The position numbers were made by a program, and so were the translations under genes. Shown here one piece after another: positions 60,154-64,000 of a stretch of DNA of 64,000 nt. Every line of letters starts with the position of its first letter. The first letter of the stretch is position 1. A model generated the notes under the pieces. The model had not been told where the DNA came from. It made no database searches and saw only the letters and a program-made list of their open reading frames with translations. Source of the stretch: Nocardia beijingensis NBRC 16342 (GTDB lineage Bacteria; Actinomycetota; Actinomycetes; Mycobacteriales; Mycobacteriaceae). The stretch is from the NCBI RefSeq assembly GCF_001612785.1, contig NZ_BDBC01000009.1, forward strand, positions 62,001 to 126,000, in the 5' to 3' direction.

Positions 60154-60975
60154 ATGGCTATACGGGACGTGCTGAGCGCGGACGGAACGAACATCGTCTA
60201 CCGGGTGAGTGGTCCGGCGCAGGGCAGGCCGCTGGTGCTGCTGCACGGCTGGTCGGCGAATCTGCGCTGCTGGGGCGGTGCCGCCGAGGACCTCGCCGCG
60301 CGCTTCCGGGTGATCGCCGTCGACCTGCGCGGCCACGGTTACTCCGACGCGCCCGCGGTGGGCTACGACGATCCGAAGAACTGGGCGGCCGACGTCGCCG
60401 CGGTGCTGGCGGCCGAGGACATCGTGTCCGGCGCGGTGCTGCTGGGCTGGTCCTACGGCGGGATCGTGCTGTCGGACTATCTGACCGCCTACGGCACCGG
60501 CGCGGTCGCGGGCGTCGTCTACACCGGCTCGATGGCGAACATCGGTCCCGGCGTGCCCGGCGCGGCGACCGGCAGCATGATGCAGGAGGCGATTCCCGGC
60601 GTGTTCGAGGAGAGCGCGGGGCGGGCGGTGCGCGCCTTCGGCGTGTTCGGCAACGCGAACACCGGCCCCGGCGCGGACAAGGGACCCGACGCGCAACGCT
60701 TGTTCGGAGCCAGTCTCGCGACCCCGCCCGCCGTGCGCAAAGCGCTGTTCTACCGGACCGTCGACAACACCGAGACCCTCCGCACGCTGGACGTTCCGGT
60801 GCTCGTCCTGCACGGGACGGCCGACAGGGTGGTCCCCGTCGACAACGGCCGGTACATCGCGGAGGCGGTGCCGAACGCGCGTGTCTCGCTCTGGGAAGGC
60901 GCTCAGCACGGCCTGTTCATCGAGGACCGTGCGCGGTTCGTCGCGGAGGTGAGCGCGTTCACCGAGAGCCTGTGA
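60154..60975 (+). CDS. Alpha/beta hydrolase
   Basis: 273 residues. VLLHGWSANLRCWGGAAEDL, VDLRGHGYSDAPAVGYDD, nucleophile LLGWSYGGIVLSDYL (GWSYG), Asp in VLHGTADRVVPVDNGRYIAE, His in GAQHGLFIEDR. An esterase or haloperoxidase-like hydrolase. ATG at 60154 without clear Shine-Dalgarno; TTAGCCT just upstream could be a -10 for a leaderless message. Between a divergent SDR and mshA. Confidence 0.88.
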   Translation: MAIRDVLSADGTNIVYRVSGPAQGRPLVLLHGWSANLRCWGGAAEDLAARFRVIAVDLRGHGYSDAPAVGYDDPKNWAADVAAVLAAEDIVSGAVLLGWSYGGIVLSDYLTAYGTGAVAGVVYTGSMANIGPGVPGAATGSMMQEAIPGVFEESAGRAVRAFGVFGNANTGPGADKGPDAQRLFGASLATPPAVRKALFYRTVDNTETLRTLDVPVLVLHGTADRVVPVDNGRYIAEAVPNARVSLWEGAQHGLFIEDRARFVAEVSAFTESL

Positions 60976-61052
60976 TCGGATTCATGTCTGCCCTGTGATA
61001 GCTCTCACTTGCCGCGGATAGCGTGTCTGGGCCGGGGAACGCAACGTGCACT

Positions 61053-62498
61053 ATGGATAGTGTGAGTCAGCGCCTGGACCTACGGCCGAACCGTATCGCC
61101 GTGTTATCGGTGCACACCTCACCACTCGCTCAGCCGGGCACCGGCGACGCGGGCGGGATGAACGTCTATGTCCTGCAGACGGCCGTCGAGCTGGCTCGCC
61201 GTGGCACCGAGGTGGAGATCTTCACCAGGGCCACCGCGTCGAACGTTCCGCCCGTCCAAGAGGCCGCGCCGGGCGTGCTGGTGCGCAACGTGGTGGCAGG
61301 CCCGTTCGAGGGGCTGGACAAACACGATCTGCCCACCCAGCTGTGCCCCTTCACCGCGGAGGTGCTGCGTCAGGAGGCCAGGCACCTGCCCGGCCACTAC
61401 GACCTGGTGCACTCGCACTACTGGCTGTCCGGCCAGGTCGGCTGGCTGACCAGGGACCGGTGGCGGGTGCCCCTGGTGCACACCGCGCACACCCTGGCGG
61501 CGGTGAAGAACGCCGCGCTGGCCGAAGGCGACTGTCCGGAACCGGCGACCCGCGAGATCGGCGAGAAGCAGGTGATCGCCGAATCCGATCGGCTGGTCGC
61601 CAACACCGCCGAGGAGGCACGCCAGCTGGTCGAACTCTACGGCGCCGACGCCGAGCGCATCGACGTCGTGCCGCCGGGCGCCGACCTGACTCGCTACCGC
61701 CCCGGTGACAAGGCCGCCGCCCGCGCCGAGCTCGGGTTGGCCGCCGACGAGCGGATCGTCGCGTTCGTCGGGCGCATCCAGCCGCTGAAGGCGCCCGATG
61801 TGCTGGTGCGCGCCGCGGCCGAGGTCTTGCGCGCCGACCCGGAACGCAAATTGCGCGTGCTGATCGTCGGCGGTCCGTCCGGCAGCGGGTTGGAGCGGCC
61901 CGACGCGCTGATCGAGCTGGCCGCCGAACTGGGCATCGCCGAGCGGGTCAGCTTCCTGCCTCCACAGCCGCCGCAGCGGCTGGTGCTGGTCTACCGCGCC
62001 GCCGACCTGGTCGCGGTGCCCAGCTACAACGAGTCCTTCGGCTTGGTCGCGATCGAGGCGCAGGCCAGCGGCACGCCGGTGCTGGCAGCCGATGTGGGCG
62101 GTCTCGGCACGGCCGTGCGGCACGAGGTGTCCGGGCTGCTCGTCCCCGGCCACCGCACCGCCGATTGGGCGAACGCCCTGCGCTACCTGCTCGACGACCC
62201 GGACCGGCTGCGCAGGATGGGCGAACGGGCCGTCACGCACGCGGCCAATTTCTCCTGGGCGCACACCGCCGACGGGCTGCTGGCCAGCTACGCCGCGGCC
62301 ATGGCCGGTTTCCGGGACGAGCGGGCGGTTTTCGGCGGTCGCGGCCTGGCGCACAGCGATGTGCGGGAGGATGCGTACGACCGGGCGGCCGCCGGCCGCG
62401 ACGGCCTGGCCGGCGAGCGGACGGCCGCACTGCTCGGTGAGAACAGTCAGGCGAGATCGCGGGCGCTGTGGCGGCGCCGGATGGGAGTACGCCGGTGA
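61053..62498 (+). CDS. mshA: D-inositol-3-phosphate glycosyltransferase
   Basis: First committed enzyme of mycothiol synthesis, joining UDP-GlcNAc and inositol 3-phosphate. GT4 glycosyltransferase of 481 residues, as in mycobacteria. Features: [20 protein letters not shown] at the N-terminus, [49 protein letters not shown], and the nucleotide-binding [20 protein letters not shown]. The last 55 residues are a charged tail. ATG 61053; the TGA overlaps the next GTG. Confidence 0.96.
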   Translation: MDSVSQRLDLRPNRIAVLSVHTSPLAQPGTGDAGGMNVYVLQTAVELARRGTEVEIFTRATASNVPPVQEAAPGVLVRNVVAGPFEGLDKHDLPTQLCPFTAEVLRQEARHLPGHYDLVHSHYWLSGQVGWLTRDRWRVPLVHTAHTLAAVKNAALAEGDCPEPATREIGEKQVIAESDRLVANTAEEARQLVELYGADAERIDVVPPGADLTRYRPGDKAAARAELGLAADERIVAFVGRIQPLKAPDVLVRAAAEVLRADPERKLRVLIVGGPSGSGLERPDALIELAAELGIAERVSFLPPQPPQRLVLVYRAADLVAVPSYNESFGLVAIEAQASGTPVLAADVGGLGTAVRHEVSGLLVPGHRTADWANALRYLLDDPDRLRRMGERAVTHAANFSWAHTADGLLASYAAAMAGFRDERAVFGGRGLAHSDVREDAYDRAAAGRDGLAGERTAALLGENSQARSRALWRRRMGVRR

Positions 62499-62998
62499 AC
62501 GAGGTACAGACGACCGCGCGGCTGATCGACGAGACGCTGCGGGACCGGGAGATCGAATACACCCGGCCGGGGGAGGAGACCTTCGTCGTCGTCCTGCCCG
62601 GCGAGCGCAAGCTCAAGACCACCGTGATGGTGACGGTGGGCAAGCACGGGGTTCGCTTCGAAGCGTTCGTCTGCCGTAAGCCGGACGAGAACTTCGAAGG
62701 CGTGTACAAGTTCCTGCTGCGCCGCAACCGCAGGCTCTACGCCGTCGCGTACACCCTGGACCGGGTCGGCGACATCTATCTGGTCGGCCGCATGTCCGGG
62801 CACGCCGTCACCGCCGACGAACTGGACCGCGTGTTCGGGCAGGTGCTGGAGGCCGTCGACGCCGACTTCAACGTGCTGCTGGAACTCGGCTTCGCCGAAT
62901 CCATTCGGCGCGAGTGGAAGTGGCGCGTCTCGCGCGGCGAGTCGCTGCAGAACCTGCGCGCCTTCGAGCATCTGGTCGATTCCGCCGACAAGCCGTAG
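62495..62998 (+). CDS. YbjN-domain protein (Rv0487-like)
   Basis: 167 residues of the YbjN (type III chaperone-like) fold: [60 protein letters not shown] and [20 protein letters not shown]. Function unknown. It follows mshA in mycobacteria too. The GTG at 62495 overlaps the mshA stop (GTGA), with GGGAG upstream; the longer frame from 62468 lies inside mshA. Confidence 0.9.
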   Translation: MNEVQTTARLIDETLRDREIEYTRPGEETFVVVLPGERKLKTTVMVTVGKHGVRFEAFVCRKPDENFEGVYKFLLRRNRRLYAVAYTLDRVGDIYLVGRMSGHAVTADELDRVFGQVLEAVDADFNVLLELGFAESIRREWKWRVSRGESLQNLRAFEHLVDSADKP

Positions 62999-63066
62999 CC
63001 GGTCCTCGCCGGGTCCGGCCCGCCGGGTGACAATCGCGGGTGGTTCGGTTCGGTGAAGGGACGGCG

Positions 63067-63957
63067 GTGGCGATTCTCGCTCTTGACATCGGCGCGACGA
63101 AGTTCGCGGCCGGGGTGGTCGGCCCCGGCGCCGAGGTGCGCGACGTGCGCCGGGTGGACGTGCCCGGCGCGGGGGTGTGGGACGCCTGTCGCGACCTGCT
63201 GCTCGCGGTCGCGGGGCCGGAGCCCGTCAGCGCCGTCGGGATCGGTGCGGCCGGGCCGGTGGATGTGCGCGCGGGCGTCACGGGTCCGTTGAACATTCCC
63301 GAGTGGCGGGCGGGCTTTCCGATCGTCGCCGCCGTGCGGGAGCTGTTTCCCGCCGCCGCCATTCGTTTCGCCATCGACGGCGCCTGTCTGGCGCTGGCCG
63401 AGCACCGCATGGGCGCGCTGCGCGGGGTCCGCGACGCGCTGGCCATGACGGTGTCGTCGGGGATCGGCGGCGGAATTGTGGCGGGCGGCAAGGTGCTGCT
63501 CGGGCGCACCGGCAACGCCGGGCACGTCGGGCACATCGTCGTGCCCGGCTGGGACACGCCGTGCGGCTGCGGCGGCCGCGGCTGCGTCGAGGCGGTCGCG
63601 AGCGGCATGTCGTCGGTGCGCTGGGCGCGCGAGCAGGGCTGGTCCGGCGGCACGGGGGCGCGGCTGGCCGCGGACGCGCACGCGGGCGACGAGATCGCCG
63701 TCGCGGCGCTGCACCGGGCGGGCACCGCGCTCGGCGCGGCGATCGCCTCGGCCGCCGCGCTGCTCGACGTCGACCGGGTGGTGATCGGCGGCGGCTTCGC
63801 GCAATCCGGTGCGCCGCTGTGGGATCCGCTGCGCGCCGCGGTGCACGCGCACGCCGGGCTGACATTCCTGCGCGGACTGCACGTGGAACTCTCCGCGATC
63901 AGCCACGGGGCGACGCTGGCGGGCGCGGGCGTGCTCGCCACGGAGGAACCGGCCTGA
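63067..63957 (+). CDS. ROK-family sugar kinase (glucokinase-like)
   Basis: 296 residues without a DNA-binding domain, so a kinase rather than a NagC-type repressor. ATP site ILALDIGATKFAAGVVGP, sugar/ATP loop SSGIGGGIVAGGKVLLGRTG, catalytic region NAGHVGHIVVPGWD and the zinc-binding CGCGGRGCVEAVASG of ROK proteins. Probably phosphorylates glucose or another hexose. GTG at 63067. Nothing is visible in the last 43 bases of the window after its stop. Confidence 0.92.
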   Translation: MAILALDIGATKFAAGVVGPGAEVRDVRRVDVPGAGVWDACRDLLLAVAGPEPVSAVGIGAAGPVDVRAGVTGPLNIPEWRAGFPIVAAVRELFPAAAIRFAIDGACLALAEHRMGALRGVRDALAMTVSSGIGGGIVAGGKVLLGRTGNAGHVGHIVVPGWDTPCGCGGRGCVEAVASGMSSVRWAREQGWSGGTGARLAADAHAGDEIAVAALHRAGTALGAAIASAAALLDVDRVVIGGGFAQSGAPLWDPLRAAVHAHAGLTFLRGLHVELSAISHGATLAGAGVLATEEPA

Positions 63958-64000
63958 CATCGCGCTTTCGCGCGGGCGTCGCGGCGACCGGACGGGAACC

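Overview
The window is high-GC actinobacterial DNA with frequent GTG starts and many 1-4 base GTGA/ATGA/TGATG overlaps between genes. It carries mshA (mycothiol), an HBHA-like protein, EspG and WXG/PE-like ESX substrate proteins, a PapA5-like acyltransferase, DUF2505 and DUF397 proteins, and the order XRE regulator - HBHA - DUF2516 - deoC - murB - L,D-transpeptidase - mshA - YbjN. This points to a mycolic-acid actinobacterium, most likely Nocardia. From memory, the order partly matches the Mycobacterium tuberculosis Rv0467-Rv0487 neighbourhood, interrupted by extra genes. I see no tRNA, rRNA, CRISPR array or transposase.

Region 1 (1-12.5 kb) is a purine catabolism locus. It holds molybdenum-cofactor accessory genes (xdhC, MobA-like), urate-to-allantoin enzymes (uricase, HIU hydrolase uraH, OHCU decarboxylase uraD), an 8-oxoguanine/guanine deaminase-like amidohydrolase, a two-gene xanthine dehydrogenase in which the 2Fe-2S and Moco parts are fused and the FAD subunit is separate, an uncharacterised citrate-lyase-like aldolase, allantoicase and PuuE allantoinase. 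Together they can take xanthine or hypoxanthine to ureidoglycolate and urea. A degenerate 105-108 bp tandem repeat sits just before puuE.

Region 2 (12.5-18.2 kb) is accessory. It has a small secreted peptide, a MarR/hydrolase pair around a perfect 19-bp inverted repeat, a minus-strand XRE/DUF5753-DUF397-DUF397 cluster with a decayed gene fragment, and a divergent operon of three small genes, two of which share a His/Cys motif. A structured repeat occurs twice here.

Region 3 (18.2-23.5 kb) is core metabolism: isocitrate lyase (aceA), 3-hydroxybutyryl-CoA dehydrogenase and metE, separated by strong hairpins.

Region 4 (23.5-46 kb) is a mosaic of short regulator-target units. Several TetR genes face or adjoin their likely target beside clear palindromes (VOC protein, PapA5-like acyltransferase, carboxylesterase). 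It also holds a TPR protein, AI-2E family permease, AdhC-like dehydrogenase, HtrA-like protease, VKOR-DsbA pair, PPK2, an orphan ESX substrate/EspG cassette, GntR regulator, SDR, an anti-sigma-like membrane protein behind a textbook ECF promoter, and a three-gene ABC1 kinase / saccharopine-dehydrogenase-like / methyltransferase operon.

Region 5 (46-64 kb) is the mycobacterial-like core block: DUF445, XRE regulator, HBHA, DUF2516, hydrolase, purU, GNAT, deoC, DUF2993 protein, AbiEi-like protein, methyltransferase, two DUF2505 genes, murB, L,D-transpeptidase, mscL, SDR, hydrolase, mshA, YbjN and a ROK kinase. It serves cell-wall assembly, one-carbon and nucleoside metabolism, and redox buffering.
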